From the NCBI RefSeq assembly GCF_001439805.1, contig NZ_JYLK01000011.1, forward strand, positions 1 through 64,000: 64,000 nucleotides of DNA. The letters run 5' to 3'. Every line of letters begins with the position of its first letter. Position 1 is the first letter of the stretch. Positions 1 to 9,180 of the stretch are shown piece after piece. The notes under the pieces are model-generated. The model saw only the letters and a program-made list of their open reading frames with translations, had not been told where the DNA came from and made no database searches. The DNA is from Pseudomonas trivialis (GTDB lineage: Bacteria; Pseudomonadota; Gammaproteobacteria; Pseudomonadales; Pseudomonadaceae). Made by a program: the position numbers and the translations under genes.

Positions 1-104
1 AGAGCATTGGAACCACCTGATCCCATCCCGAACTCAGCAGTGAAACGATGCATCGCCGATGGTAGTGTGGGGTTTCCCCATGTGAGAGTAGGTCATCGTC
101 AAGA
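1..104 (+). rRNA. rrf: 5S ribosomal RNA, 3' part (5' end outside window)
   Basis: The first ~104 bases match the Pseudomonas 5S rRNA from about its 17th base onward, including the conserved GGAACCACCTGATCCCATCC stretch and the 3' GGTCATCGTCAAG end. It is the last gene of an rRNA operon transcribed rightwards into the window. It is followed at once by a strong terminator. The exact 3' end is estimated. Confidence 0.95.
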
Positions 105-114
105 TTAAATTCCG

Positions 115-150
115 AAACCCCATTTGCGAAAGCAGATGGGGTTTTGTTTT
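115..150 (+). terminator. Rho-independent terminator of the rRNA operon
   Basis: A stem AAACCCCATTTGC / GCAGATGGGGTTT closed by a GAAA tetraloop with one G-U pair is followed by TTGTTTT. It lies about 10 bases after the 5S end, the usual place for an rrn terminator. Confidence 0.9.
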
Positions 151-338
151 GGGCGATTGGAAAGTGTTCACTAAAAGTTCAACGTTTTGATCAACAGCCG
201 TCACCCATCATCAAGCTGCCGTTCGGGAAATCGATGCAAAGTGTTTCTACATTTTTGGTATGGTGCAGCACTTTTCAAAAGGATTGATCTCTCTGCGCAG
301 GAAGCGGCGTCGACCTTTTTCAACGAGATGCTGTAGAA

Positions 339-2231
339 ATGCCCGGACCCATACCGATCAAAGATCACGAAAAAGAAAACAGCCTGGTCAACAAGCGCCT
401 GCTGGCCTGTGCCCTGCTGGTGATAGGCATCACCTGTGCACTGGTGGGCCGCTTGTATTTCCTGCAGGTGGTGCAGTTCGATTACCACTCCACGATCTCC
501 GAAAACAACCGGGTCCATGTTCTTCCCATCACCCCAACCCGCGGCCTGATTTATGATCGCAATGGCGTGGTGCTGGCTGACAACCGTCCCAGTTACAACC
601 TCACCATTACCCGTGAACGCACGACTGACCTGAAGGGTGAGCTGGACGCCATCGTCAGCCTGTTGCACTTGCCCGCCGAGGACCGCGCAGTATTTGACAA
701 GGCACTCAAGCAGGCACGCCATCCTTTTGTTCCTGTCACCTTGTTTTACGAACTGACGGAAGAACAGATCGCCCTGTTGGCGGTTAACGAATTCCGCTTG
801 CCTGGCGTGGATGTCGAACCACAGTTCGTCAGACATTACCCGCTCGGAGCGCACTTCGCGCACTCCATCGGCTATGTTGGTCGTATCAACGAGAAAGAAT
901 CCAAGGCGCTTGATTCGGTGGAATACCGCGGCACCCAGTCCATTGGTAAAACCGGTATTGAACGCTTCTACGAATCCGAGCTGCATGGTCATGTCGGCTA
1001 TGAAGAAGTCGAGACCAATGCCCAAGGTCGCGTATTACGAGTGCTCAAGCACACCGACCCGATCCCCGGTAAAAACATTGTCCTGAGTCTCGATGTTCAC
1101 CTCCAGGAAGCCGCCGAGGAGGCGCTGGGCGACCGTCGTGGTTCCGTCGTTGCTCTCGACCCGCAAACGGGCGAAGTGCTCGCCATGGTCAGCAAGCCCA
1201 GTTTCGATCCGAACCTGTTCGTTACTGGGATCAGTTTCAAGGAATACGCCGCGCTGCACGACTCCATTGACCGGCCGCTGTTCAACCGCGTCCTCAGAGG
1301 CTTGTACGCCCCGGGCTCAACCATCAAGCCGGAAGTGGCCATCGCCGGCCTCGACAGTGGTGTCGTCACCCCACAAACCCGCGTGTTCGACCCGGGTTAC
1401 TACCAACTGCCGGATTTCGATCACAAATACCGCAACTGGAACCACAGTGGCGACGGCTGGGTGGACATGGATTCGGCGATCATGCGCTCCAACGATACCT
1501 ACTTCTACGACCTCGCCCACAAGCTGGGCATCGACCGTCTGCACGACTACCTGGCAGAATTTGGCCTTGGCCAGAAAGTCTCGCTGGACATGTTCGAAGA
1601 GTCCGCAGGCCTCATGCCATCCCAGGCCTGGAAGCGCGCGACCAGGCGTCAACCCTGGTTCCCCGGCGAGACCGTGATCCTCGGCATCGGTCAGGGCTAT
1701 ATGCAGGTCACACCGTTGCAATTGGCCCAGGCCACCGCGTTGATCGCCAACAAGGGCGTGTGGAATCGGCCGCATCTGGCCAAGACCATCAACGGTGTGC
1801 CGCCGGTGGATGAAAACCCGATGCCCAATGTCGTCCTCAAGGATCCGCGTGACTGGGAGCAGGTCAACCACGGCATGCAACTGGTGATGCACGACCCGCG
1901 CGGTATCGCCCGGGCTGCCGCGCAAGGTGCGCAATACCGCATCGCCGGCAAGAGTGGTACGGCGCAGGTGGTGGCAATCAAGCAGGGCGAGCGTTACAAC
2001 CGCGACAAGACCCTGGAGCGCCATCGCGACAACGCCTTGTTCGTCGGCTTCGCGCCGGCCGAGCATCCGAAAATCGTGATCTCGGTGATGATCGAAAACG
2101 GCGAGGCCGGCGGGCGCGTGGCTGGCCCTGTGGTCAGGCAGATCATGGACGCCTGGTTACTCGACCAGGAAGGCCACTTGAAGCCGCAGTACGCGACGCC
2201 GAGCAAGGCGCCAGGCGATCCGCATGTCTAG
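339..2231 (+). CDS. mrdA: Penicillin-binding protein 2 (peptidoglycan transpeptidase), orphan copy
   Basis: 630-residue class B penicillin-binding protein. An N-terminal membrane anchor (about residues 20-42) is followed by a dimerisation/pedestal domain (to about 250) and a transpeptidase domain with the three active-site motifs: S327-T-I-K, S384-N-D and K538-S-G. By family, PBP2 cross-links peptidoglycan during cell elongation with RodA. ATG at 339 gives the usual short charged N-tail before the membrane segment; no strong ribosome site is visible. No rodA, rlmH or rlpA lies beside it, unlike the housekeeping mrdA locus, so it is probably a second copy next to an rRNA operon. Function as PBP2 is secure from motifs; paralogue status is inference. 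Confidence 0.9.
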   Translation: MPGPIPIKDHEKENSLVNKRLLACALLVIGITCALVGRLYFLQVVQFDYHSTISENNRVHVLPITPTRGLIYDRNGVVLADNRPSYNLTITRERTTDLKGELDAIVSLLHLPAEDRAVFDKALKQARHPFVPVTLFYELTEEQIALLAVNEFRLPGVDVEPQFVRHYPLGAHFAHSIGYVGRINEKESKALDSVEYRGTQSIGKTGIERFYESELHGHVGYEEVETNAQGRVLRVLKHTDPIPGKNIVLSLDVHLQEAAEEALGDRRGSVVALDPQTGEVLAMVSKPSFDPNLFVTGISFKEYAALHDSIDRPLFNRVLRGLYAPGSTIKPEVAIAGLDSGVVTPQTRVFDPGYYQLPDFDHKYRNWNHSGDGWVDMDSAIMRSNDTYFYDLAHKLGIDRLHDYLAEFGLGQKVSLDMFEESAGLMPSQAWKRATRRQPWFPGETVILGIGQGYMQVTPLQLAQATALIANKGVWNRPHLAKTINGVPPVDENPMPNVVLKDPRDWEQVNHGMQLVMHDPRGIARAAAQGAQYRIAGKSGTAQVVAIKQGERYNRDKTLERHRDNALFVGFAPAEHPKIVISVMIENGEAGGRVAGPVVRQIMDAWLLDQEGHLKPQYATPSKAPGDPHV

Positions 2232-2381
2232 ATCAAGCCGGTAGCGCGCAGATTTCAAAAGCAACTTCCCTGCAATGGGTCAGTCATAACCATTGGCTTG
2301 GTCAAGGACGGGGGCATCATCGCGCGCAACCCAGGTTGCGCATCTGTCGATGTCACCTAAGGTCAATGGAGGAGGTGACTT

Positions 2382-2849
2382 ATGCACGTATTGGATCGCA
2401 TCGAGCGGAAGATTCTGCTCAACGCTTCACGTAAAAAGGTGTGGGAAGCACTCACCGACGCCGAACAGTTTGGCGCCTGGTTCGGCGTCGCCCTCAAAGG
2501 CAAGCGTTTTGTCGAGGGGGAAACCGTCGAAGCGCCGATTACTTATCCGGGCTACGAACACGTGGTCTGGAAAGCCAGAATCGAACGCATCCTGCCGCAG
2601 ACCCTGTTCTCTTTTCATTGGCATCCCTTCGCGGTACTGGAAGGCGTCGACTACGATAACGAAATTCCGACGCTGGTGGAATTTACCATCGAGGACCGTG
2701 CGCCGGGCATCCTGTTGCGGGTGGTCGAATCCGGTTTCGACAAGGTGCCTGAAGCCCGCCGCCAGAAGGCGTTCAAGATGAACTCCCGTGGCTGGGACGA
2801 CCAGATGGGCAACATCGAAAGCTACCTGGGCGCCGCTCGCCAGGCGTGA
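2382..2849 (+). CDS. SRPBCC / AHSA1-like (START-fold) protein
   Basis: 155-residue protein of the activator-of-Hsp90-ATPase-1-like SRPBCC family: an N-terminal 'I-L-x-A-S-x-x-K-V-W-E-A-L-T-D' segment, a central W-F-G region, and a C-terminal amphipathic helix (M-N-S-R-G-W-D-D-Q-M-G-N-I) that closes the ligand cavity. These small proteins bind hydrophobic ligands; the ligand cannot be told from sequence. A GGAGGTGA ribosome site precedes ATG 2382. It is convergent with the TonB receptor, with a shared hairpin between them. In many bacteria such genes sit beside an ArsR regulator; none is present here. Confidence 0.8.
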   Translation: MHVLDRIERKILLNASRKKVWEALTDAEQFGAWFGVALKGKRFVEGETVEAPITYPGYEHVVWKARIERILPQTLFSFHWHPFAVLEGVDYDNEIPTLVEFTIEDRAPGILLRVVESGFDKVPEARRQKAFKMNSRGWDDQMGNIESYLGAARQA

Positions 2850-2855
2850 CCCAAG

Positions 2856-2877
2856 CGGGCATCGATAGCGATGCCCG
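2856..2877. terminator. Bidirectional terminator hairpin between convergent genes
   Basis: A 9-bp perfect stem (CGGGCATCG / CGATGCCCG) with an ATAG loop lies between the stop codons of the SRPBCC gene and the TonB receptor gene. There is only a weak T tract on either side. Confidence 0.55.
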
Positions 2878-2890
2878 GCTTCGAAGGCGA

Positions 2891-5116
2891 TTAAAAATCA
2901 ATCGTCGCCGATAACTTGGCAACACGCGGTTCGCCCTGACTCAGATAACCCCCCAACGCCGACTCCCAGTATTTCTCATTCGCGACATTCTCCACATTGG
3001 CGCCCAGCGTCACATTGCGCTGCTCCACTTTGAAAGTGTAGCGCGCACCCAGGTCGAAGCGATTCCAGGCCGGCAGACTCAGGTTGTTGGCCGCATCGGC
3101 GTACTGGCCGCCAGTGCGCAGCATGCGACCGCTGAGGGTTGCGCCCTGCAGCCCCGGCACATCCCAATCCACCCCTGCATTGAGCTGGAATGAAGGCACA
3201 CCGATTGCGCGATTGCCGTCGTTGGCGCCATTGAGCGTGTCCTTGAGCTCGGTCTTCATTACCGTTACGCCACCGAGCAAACGCAAACCACTGACAGGCT
3301 CACCGAAGACATTCAGCTCCACCCCCTGGTTGATTTGCTGGCCTTCGCGCACATAAGTGGCAGTGGTCGCGCCGGTCTGGATCGAGTAACCATCACTCGG
3401 TTGCTCGATACGGTACACACCCAGCGTTGCGCCGTAGGTGCCCATGTCCAGTTTCACCCCCGCTTCAGTCTGCTTCGAGCGGGCGGGCGCGTAGGCTTGT
3501 GCACCATTGGTCACCGTCAGGCCGCCGGACGACACCGGTGCCGTCGGCCCCTGGGTCAAGCCTTCAATATGGTTGGCATAAAGCGACACATGTTCCCAGG
3601 GTTTGAACACGATGCCGTAAACCGGCGTGTTGATTGACGCGGTGTAGTTGGAGCTGCGCGGACCGGAACCATACGCATAGTTCTGCATGACCATTTCCTG
3701 ATGGCGCAGCCCTGCGGTGAACAGCAGACGGTCGTCCAGGAAACCAAAGGTGTCAGAGATGGCCGCACTGCGCACGAACGTCTTGGCGGTGATACCGGGA
3801 TCGCCCAGGTCACCACCGTTCACCGTGCCGCGCACCGGTTGCGTAATATTGCTGGAAGGGTGGTAGAGGTTGCTGGCATTAGGCGTGAAGTCGAACTCGT
3901 AGGCATTGCGCGCCTGCGTCCAGGTGCCGGTCAGGCCGAGGTTCAGTTGGTGGCTGACCGCACCGGTCTGGAACTTGCCATTGAGGCCCGTCATCAGGCT
4001 GGTGTTGTCCTCCTGATGGGCGATGCGCGAACCAGTCACCTTGGCTGTGCCGAAATTATCGGTCAGGGTCACCGACGAATAGCGCCCGCTTTCATGGGTG
4101 TGCTTGGCGCCGGCGGCAAGGTAGGCGGTCCAGGTGTCGTTGAGGTCGTATTCGCCGCGCAGCATACCCAGCGTGTCTTCGATGTTGGTTGCGTTCCAGC
4201 TTGGCGCGTAGTTGGTATCGGCCGAGGGTGCACTCGGGATGTGGGTGACGCCGGTGCCCAGGAACACCGAGTTACGGCCGCCGTTGACGCGCTGTTTCTG
4301 GTAAACGAAATCACCTGATAAACGCAGGGCATCGCCACGATAATCCAGGCCGACGGCGAACAGCTTGGCCCGCTGGTTCTCGTCATCAATGCCGGTATCG
4401 CCTTCGCGCTGGGAAATATTCACCCGCGCGCCAAACCGATTGCCCTCGCCAAACCGCTGGCCCACATCCAGATGCTCGCCCACCCGGCCATCGCTGCTGA
4501 TATCGGTGCTGAAGCGGCGCAACGGCACATCATCGGCGCGCTTGGGTTGCAGGTTCACGCCGCCGCCAATCCCCGAGCCGCCCGGCGTGACACCGTTGAT
4601 AAAGGCATTGGGGCCCTTGAACACTTCCACGCGCTCCAGCGCGTCGGTGGACATGATCTGACGTGGCAGGATGCCGTACAGGCCGTTGAAGGAAATGTCG
4701 TCACCATTAAGTTGCAGGCCGCGAATCACAAAGACCTGCGCCTGGTTCGCATACCCCGAGGCCTGACGCACGGATGAGTCGTTGAGCAGCACGTCCGCCA
4801 CCGTTTCGGCCTGCTGGTCGCGGATCAATTTCTCGGTATAGGACGCCATGCTGAACGGCACATCCATGATGTCCTGATTGCCCAGCACACCCAATTGGCC
4901 ACCGCGTGCCACCTGTCCGCCGCTGTACGCCGGCGGCAGCGCGTTCGGCGCGGGTGCGTCGGCGCTGATGTTGGTGGCGCCCAATTCCAGTGTGTTGCCG
5001 TCCTGGCGCGTATTCGGATCGGCCGGGGTAGCAGCATGGGCGGTAAGGCTCAGGGAGCAGCAAAGGGCGAGCAGGGCAGGGCGAAACGGCACGGCGAGTC
5101 GGTTACAGGTGGGCAT
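2891..5116 (-). CDS. TonB-dependent ferric-siderophore outer-membrane receptor
   Basis: 741 residues. A signal peptide (about 1-29, ending T-A-H-A) is followed by a plug domain (about 60-200, with D-V-P-F-S, V-F-V-I-R-G and R-V-E-V-F-K-G-P motifs of the siderophore-receptor subfamily) and a 22-strand barrel ending in the outer-membrane signature phenylalanine (A-T-I-D-F). There is no ~70-residue secretin/TonB N-terminal signalling domain, so it should be a pure transporter and not a FecA/FpvA-type transducer. No sigma/anti-sigma pair adjoins it. A good Fur box lies upstream, so iron-repressed expression is expected. The siderophore is not identifiable; the catecholate/hydroxamate Fiu-FhuE-like class is most likely. 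Confidence 0.9.
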   Translation of the reverse strand: MPTCNRLAVPFRPALLALCCSLSLTAHAATPADPNTRQDGNTLELGATNISADAPAPNALPPAYSGGQVARGGQLGVLGNQDIMDVPFSMASYTEKLIRDQQAETVADVLLNDSSVRQASGYANQAQVFVIRGLQLNGDDISFNGLYGILPRQIMSTDALERVEVFKGPNAFINGVTPGGSGIGGGVNLQPKRADDVPLRRFSTDISSDGRVGEHLDVGQRFGEGNRFGARVNISQREGDTGIDDENQRAKLFAVGLDYRGDALRLSGDFVYQKQRVNGGRNSVFLGTGVTHIPSAPSADTNYAPSWNATNIEDTLGMLRGEYDLNDTWTAYLAAGAKHTHESGRYSSVTLTDNFGTAKVTGSRIAHQEDNTSLMTGLNGKFQTGAVSHQLNLGLTGTWTQARNAYEFDFTPNASNLYHPSSNITQPVRGTVNGGDLGDPGITAKTFVRSAAISDTFGFLDDRLLFTAGLRHQEMVMQNYAYGSGPRSSNYTASINTPVYGIVFKPWEHVSLYANHIEGLTQGPTAPVSSGGLTVTNGAQAYAPARSKQTEAGVKLDMGTYGATLGVYRIEQPSDGYSIQTGATTATYVREGQQINQGVELNVFGEPVSGLRLLGGVTVMKTELKDTLNGANDGNRAIGVPSFQLNAGVDWDVPGLQGATLSGRMLRTGGQYADAANNLSLPAWNRFDLGARYTFKVEQRNVTLGANVENVANEKYWESALGGYLSQGEPRVAKLSATIDF

Positions 5117-5199
5117 GGTCGATCCTGACGGAGAACCGTCAATGTGAGGAAAAGGGCAACAGCGTTGCGCGTCCTCACTGCGCGAATACGACTCCGGCG

Positions 5200-5222
5200 C
5201 AAATGATAGTAATTGTTATTAG
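5200..5222 (-). promoter_or_regulatory. Fur box of the TonB receptor gene
   Basis: AAATGATAGTAATTGTTATT (5201-5220) closely resembles the inverted-repeat Fur consensus GATAATGATAATCATTATC and lies about 85-105 bases upstream of the receptor start, in an otherwise GC-rich neighbourhood. Iron-dependent repression is inferred. Confidence 0.8.
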
Positions 5223-5333
5223 CGTTTTGCAACAAATTTGTCAGATTAGGGTCCGCGCGAGCGTTAACCTGCCGCGTCCGGCCGGATGCCGGGTAGAATC
5301 ACGCCCTGAACGCAATGTTTGAGGTGCGGCACG

Positions 5334-7691
5334 GTGGATTTACAGCAGGGTTTCGTCCTGACCCGGCATTGGCGTGACACCCCGGAGGGTACGCAGGTCA
5401 GCTTCTGGCTGGCCACCGACCAAGGGCCCAGGTTTGTCCGCCTGCCCGTGCAGACCTCGGTGATGTTCATCCCCGAAGCCCATCGCAAGCCGCTCGACTG
5501 GCTGCTCAAGGACGAGCGCGACATCGAGCTGCGGCCGTTGCAGTTGTGCGATTTCCATCACCGCCCCGTCCTCGGCCTGTATACGCGCCAGCACCGCCAG
5601 GCAATGGACCTGGAAAAGCGCCTGCGCACCGCCGGCGTTGACGTCTACGAGGGCGACGTGCGCCCGCCCGAGCGCTACATGATGGAGCGCTTCATCACCG
5701 CCCCGGTGTGGTTCGGCGGCACCCCCGATGCCGACGGCACCTTGCTCGACGCACAGATGAAACCCGCCCCCGACTACCGCCCGCCGCTCAAGCTGGTGTC
5801 CCTGGACATTGAAACCACCGCCCAGGGCGATCTCTATTGCATTGGCCTGCAAGGCTGCGGCGAGCGTCAGGTGTACATGCTGGGCCCGCCGAACAACGCC
5901 TGCGCGGTGGACTTCAAGCTCGACTACTGCGACACCCGCGCCCAACTGATCGAAGCCCTCAACCGCTGGCTTGCCACCCACGACCCCGATGCGATCATCG
6001 GCTGGAATGTGGTGCAGTTCGACCTGCGCGTGCTGCACGAACATGCCCAGCGCCTCAACGTGCCGCTGATGCTCGGCCGTGGCGACGAGCCGATGGCCTG
6101 GCGCGAACATGGCAGCCGCAATCATTACTTCGCCGCCGCCGCCGGGCGCCTGATCATCGACGGCATCGAAGCCCTGCGCTCGGCCACCTGGAGTTTCGAG
6201 TCCTTCAGCCTGGAAAACGTCGCGCAAACCCTGCTCGGCGAAGGCAAGGATATTTCCACGCCGTACCAGCGCATGGACGAAATCAACCGCATGTTCGCCG
6301 AGGACAAGCCCGCCCTGGCGCGCTACAACCTCAAGGACTGCGAGTTGGTCACGCGGATCTTCGCCAGGACCGAGCTGCTCAAGTTCCTGCTGGAGCGGGC
6401 CAGCGTCACCGGGTTGCCGGCCGACCGCAACGGTGGTTCGGTTGCCGCCTTTACCCACCTGTACCTGCCGCTGATGCACCGTCAGGGCTTCGTTGCGCCG
6501 AACCTGGGCGACAAACCACCCCAGGCCAGCCCCGGCGGCTTTGTCATGGATTCGCGCCCGGGCCTGTACGAGTCGGTGCTGGTGCTCGACTACAAAAGCC
6601 TCTACCCGTCAATCATCCGCAGTTTCCTGATCGACCCGGTGGGCCTGATCGAAGGCCTCAAGCACCCTGACGACAGCGACTCGGTGGAAGGCTTTCGCGG
6701 CGCGCGGTTTTCCCGCACCCGGCACTGCCTGCCCGCCATCGTCGCGCGGGTTTCCGAAGGCCGCGAGGTGGCCAAGCGTGAGCGCAACGCACCGCTGTCC
6801 CAGGCGCTGAAAATCATCATGAACGCCTTCTACGGCGTCCTCGGCTCCAGCGGTTGCCGGTTCTTCGACACGCGGCTGGCCTCGTCGATCACCCTGCGTG
6901 GCCATGAAATCATGCGCCAGACCCGCGAGCTGGTTGAAGCCCAGGGCTATGAAGTGATCTACGGCGACACCGACTCCACCTTCGTCTGGCTCGGCAGCGC
7001 CCATGCCCAGGAGGACGCCAGCCGCATCGGCCAGGCGCTGGTCGCTCACGTCAACGAGTGGTGGCGCGCGCACCTGCAGACGGCGTTCGGCCTGCACAGT
7101 GCACTGGAGCTGCAGTTCGAGACCCACTTCACGCGCTTTCTGATGCCGACCATCCGCGGCGCGGAGGAGGGCAGCAAGAAACGCTACGCCGGGCTGGTGG
7201 TGCGCGCCGACGGCAGCGAAGAGATGGTCTACAAGGGCCTCGAGACCGTGCGCAGTGACTGGTCGCCCCTGGCCCGGCGGTTCCAGCAGGAACTTTACCA
7301 GCGCATCTTCCACCGCCAGCCCCACCAGGATTACATTCGCGACTACGTGCGCCGCACCGTGAGCGGCGAGTTCGATGAGCTGCTGATCTATCGCAAACGT
7401 CTGCGCCGGCGCCTGGACGACTACGAGCGCAACGTGCCGCCCCATGTGCGCGCCGCGCGCCTGGCCGATGACTACAACGACCGCCTGGGCCGTCCGCGCC
7501 AGTACCAGCGTGGCGGCTGGATCAGCTACGTGATCAGCGTCAATGGCCCGGAGCCGCTGGAAGTGCGGCAGGCGCCAATCGACTACGACCACTACGTGAC
7601 ACGACAATTGCAGCCGGTGGCGGATGCGATCCTGCCGTTTGTGGATGACGACTTCAGCACCCTGGTCGGTGGACAGATGGGGCTGTTTTAA
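5334..7691 (+). CDS. polB: DNA polymerase II (B family, SOS-associated)
   Basis: 785 residues from GTG 5334, chosen because GAGG stands 9 bases upstream and because the family begins M-D-L-Q-Q-G-F. The 3'-5' exonuclease motifs are visible: ExoI D158-I-E160 (S-L-D-I-E-T-T), ExoII N-V-V-Q-F-D, ExoIII Y-N-L-K-D-C. Polymerase motifs follow: A (D-Y-K-S-L-Y-P-S-I), B (K-I-I-M-N-A-F-Y-G) and C (Y-G-D-T-D-S). By family it extends past DNA damage and restarts forks. All catalytic residues are intact and length is normal. The next gene starts 13 bases downstream, so the two are probably co-transcribed. No LexA box was seen in the short upstream region. Confidence 0.95.
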   Translation: MDLQQGFVLTRHWRDTPEGTQVSFWLATDQGPRFVRLPVQTSVMFIPEAHRKPLDWLLKDERDIELRPLQLCDFHHRPVLGLYTRQHRQAMDLEKRLRTAGVDVYEGDVRPPERYMMERFITAPVWFGGTPDADGTLLDAQMKPAPDYRPPLKLVSLDIETTAQGDLYCIGLQGCGERQVYMLGPPNNACAVDFKLDYCDTRAQLIEALNRWLATHDPDAIIGWNVVQFDLRVLHEHAQRLNVPLMLGRGDEPMAWREHGSRNHYFAAAAGRLIIDGIEALRSATWSFESFSLENVAQTLLGEGKDISTPYQRMDEINRMFAEDKPALARYNLKDCELVTRIFARTELLKFLLERASVTGLPADRNGGSVAAFTHLYLPLMHRQGFVAPNLGDKPPQASPGGFVMDSRPGLYESVLVLDYKSLYPSIIRSFLIDPVGLIEGLKHPDDSDSVEGFRGARFSRTRHCLPAIVARVSEGREVAKRERNAPLSQALKIIMNAFYGVLGSSGCRFFDTRLASSITLRGHEIMRQTRELVEAQGYEVIYGDTDSTFVWLGSAHAQEDASRIGQALVAHVNEWWRAHLQTAFGLHSALELQFETHFTRFLMPTIRGAEEGSKKRYAGLVVRADGSEEMVYKGLETVRSDWSPLARRFQQELYQRIFHRQPHQDYIRDYVRRTVSGEFDELLIYRKRLRRRLDDYERNVPPHVRAARLADDYNDRLGRPRQYQRGGWISYVISVNGPEPLEVRQAPIDYDHYVTRQLQPVADAILPFVDDDFSTLVGGQMGLF

Positions 7692-7704
7692 AGGAGGCAA
7701 CACC

Positions 7705-8337
7705 CTGTACACGCTCTACGGCACCGACGAATCCGGCTCGTGCATGATCGACATTGCCCTGCAACGTTGCGCCGTGCCCTGGCAGCGCGTGGACGCCAGT
7801 TCCTGGCATGAGGGCGAGGGCAGTGAAGCGCTTGCGCGAATCAATCCGCTCAAACAGATCCCCACCCTGGTGACACCCGATGGGCAGGTCCTCACCGAAA
7901 GCGCGGCCATTCTGATCCACCTCGGCCTGGAGTTTCCCGATGCGGGCCTGCTGGCCGGCAACCGCGGGCAAATTCTGCGTGGCCTGCTCTACATCGCCGC
8001 CAATTGCTATTCGGCCATCGGCATCATCGACTACCCGCAACGCTGGCTGGGCGACGTCGATCAGGCGCTGCAGGCGCACCTGGTCAGCGGCACACGGCGC
8101 TACCTGCACCAGGCCTGGGTGGTATTCGCCGATCAGTTTGCCGGCCAGTTGTTCGCGCCCAACCATGCGCCGAACGCTTTGGGCATCATGGCCGCGGCGG
8201 TGTCGCGCTGGGAGGGTGCGCGGGAAGCGTTGGGCGCATTGGCCCCGGGCTTTGCCCACACCCTCGCGCAGGTGGATGCCGACCCGATCGTGGCCCCGGT
8301 ATTCGCCCGGCATTGGCCACACTGGAATGGCCTCTGA
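7705..8337 (+). CDS. Glutathione S-transferase-like protein (apparent CTG start)
   Basis: About 210 residues with a thioredoxin-fold N-terminal domain (Y-T-L-Y-G-T-D-E-S-G-S-C, then K-Q-I-P-T-L-V and the E-S-A-A-I-L glutathione-contact motif) and an all-helical C-terminal domain, as in glutathione transferases. AAGGAGG at 7691-7697 overlaps the polB stop and is ideally placed for codon 7705, which is CTG. No ATG, GTG or TTG lies nearby in frame, and the next upstream in-frame start would be deep inside polB. A rare CTG start, or a mutated start, is therefore likely. Substrate unknown. Probably translated from the polB transcript. Confidence 0.8.
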   Translation: MYTLYGTDESGSCMIDIALQRCAVPWQRVDASSWHEGEGSEALARINPLKQIPTLVTPDGQVLTESAAILIHLGLEFPDAGLLAGNRGQILRGLLYIAANCYSAIGIIDYPQRWLGDVDQALQAHLVSGTRRYLHQAWVVFADQFAGQLFAPNHAPNALGIMAAAVSRWEGAREALGALAPGFAHTLAQVDADPIVAPVFARHWPHWNGL

Positions 8338-8501
8338 TATTCGCGCAATCAGAAGAAACAATCATCGCCCAACCCGCCTGATCTCTTGCGCGGCGGGTGT
8401 CCTGACCTACGCTTTCAGAACCGGGCGTAGGAATCATCCTTGAAATTGACGGTCGCACACATGAAACTCAAGAACCTGCACGCAATTCAAAGGAGGTGCG
8501 C

Positions 8502-9071
8502 ATGCTCATCCGGTCGCTGACCCTGGCTACCTTGATGGCTTTTACGGGGCCGCTGTTGGCCGCGGATGATATCAACCCGCTCAAGCAGGACATGGGCAAG
8601 GCCCGTCCGCTGGTGGTGGTGGAGCTCGATTCCGGTAACGCCACATTGTCCACGCTGCAGAAACAGCTGGACGAGCCTGCCAACAAGCAGTCGTTCGAAG
8701 AGCGCAACATGGTGTTCTACACCGTCAAGTTCGGCAGCATCGGCGCCGAGGGGGAAAAGTTCGCCAAGGAGGCCAAGGACAACAAAAAGCTCACGCCGCC
8801 TGAAACCAATGCGCTGATCCGCGCCCTCAAGCTGGGCGCCGGCAGCGGCACCAAGGTGATCCTGATCGGCAAGGACGGCGAGAAGAAACTCGAGAAGACC
8901 GTGCCTCCGGATACCCTCGACCTCAAGGAGTTCTTCAGCACCATCGACCAGATGCCCATGGCCGAGAAGGAGGCCGCCGCCGCCGTAGAAGCTGCGCCAG
9001 CCGAACCCGCCCCCGCCAAGGGTAAACCCGGCAAGCCGGGCGCAAAAGCCCCACAACAACTCGACGACTAA
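8502..9071 (+). CDS. Exported DUF4174 protein with low-complexity tail
   Basis: 189 residues. A signal peptide (about 1-20, ending L-L-A-A-D) is followed by a thioredoxin-like DUF4174 domain (about 25-145: P-L-V-V-V-E-L-D, then V-I-L-I-G-K-D-G-E-K-K-L and L-D-L-K-E-F-F) and an Ala/Pro/Lys-rich tail. The expected redox cysteines are absent. ATG 8502 is preferred over GTG 8496 because AGGAGG (8491-8496) sits 5 bases upstream of it. Biological role unknown; location periplasmic by inference. A REP doublet follows the stop. Confidence 0.7.
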   Translation: MLIRSLTLATLMAFTGPLLAADDINPLKQDMGKARPLVVVELDSGNATLSTLQKQLDEPANKQSFEERNMVFYTVKFGSIGAEGEKFAKEAKDNKKLTPPETNALIRALKLGAGSGTKVILIGKDGEKKLEKTVPPDTLDLKEFFSTIDQMPMAEKEAAAAVEAAPAEPAPAKGKPGKPGAKAPQQLDD

Positions 9072-9084
9072 CCCGCCCTCCCTC

Positions 9085-9173
9085 GTGGGAGCGGGCTGGC
9101 CCGCGATAGCGGTGACTCAGCGCAGACACAAGCAAGCTGACCCACCACATGCGCGAGCAAGCCTGCTCCCACC
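9085..9173. repeat. REPIN (two inverted REP elements)
   Basis: GTGGGAGCGGGCTGGCCCGC (from 9085) and the inverted GCGAGCAAGCCTGCTCCCAC (to 9172) are the familiar fluorescent-Pseudomonas REP sequence in head-to-head arrangement. The doublet occupies the gap between two convergent genes, its normal niche. It may also stop transcription of pslL. Confidence 0.8.
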
Positions 9174-9180
9174 GGGCAAT

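Noticed and set aside
8461..8520. 19-codon frame (M-K-L-K-N-L-H) just before the DUF4174 gene
   Set aside because: It overlaps the ribosome site of the real gene but has no good ribosome site of its own and no sign of leader-peptide attenuation.
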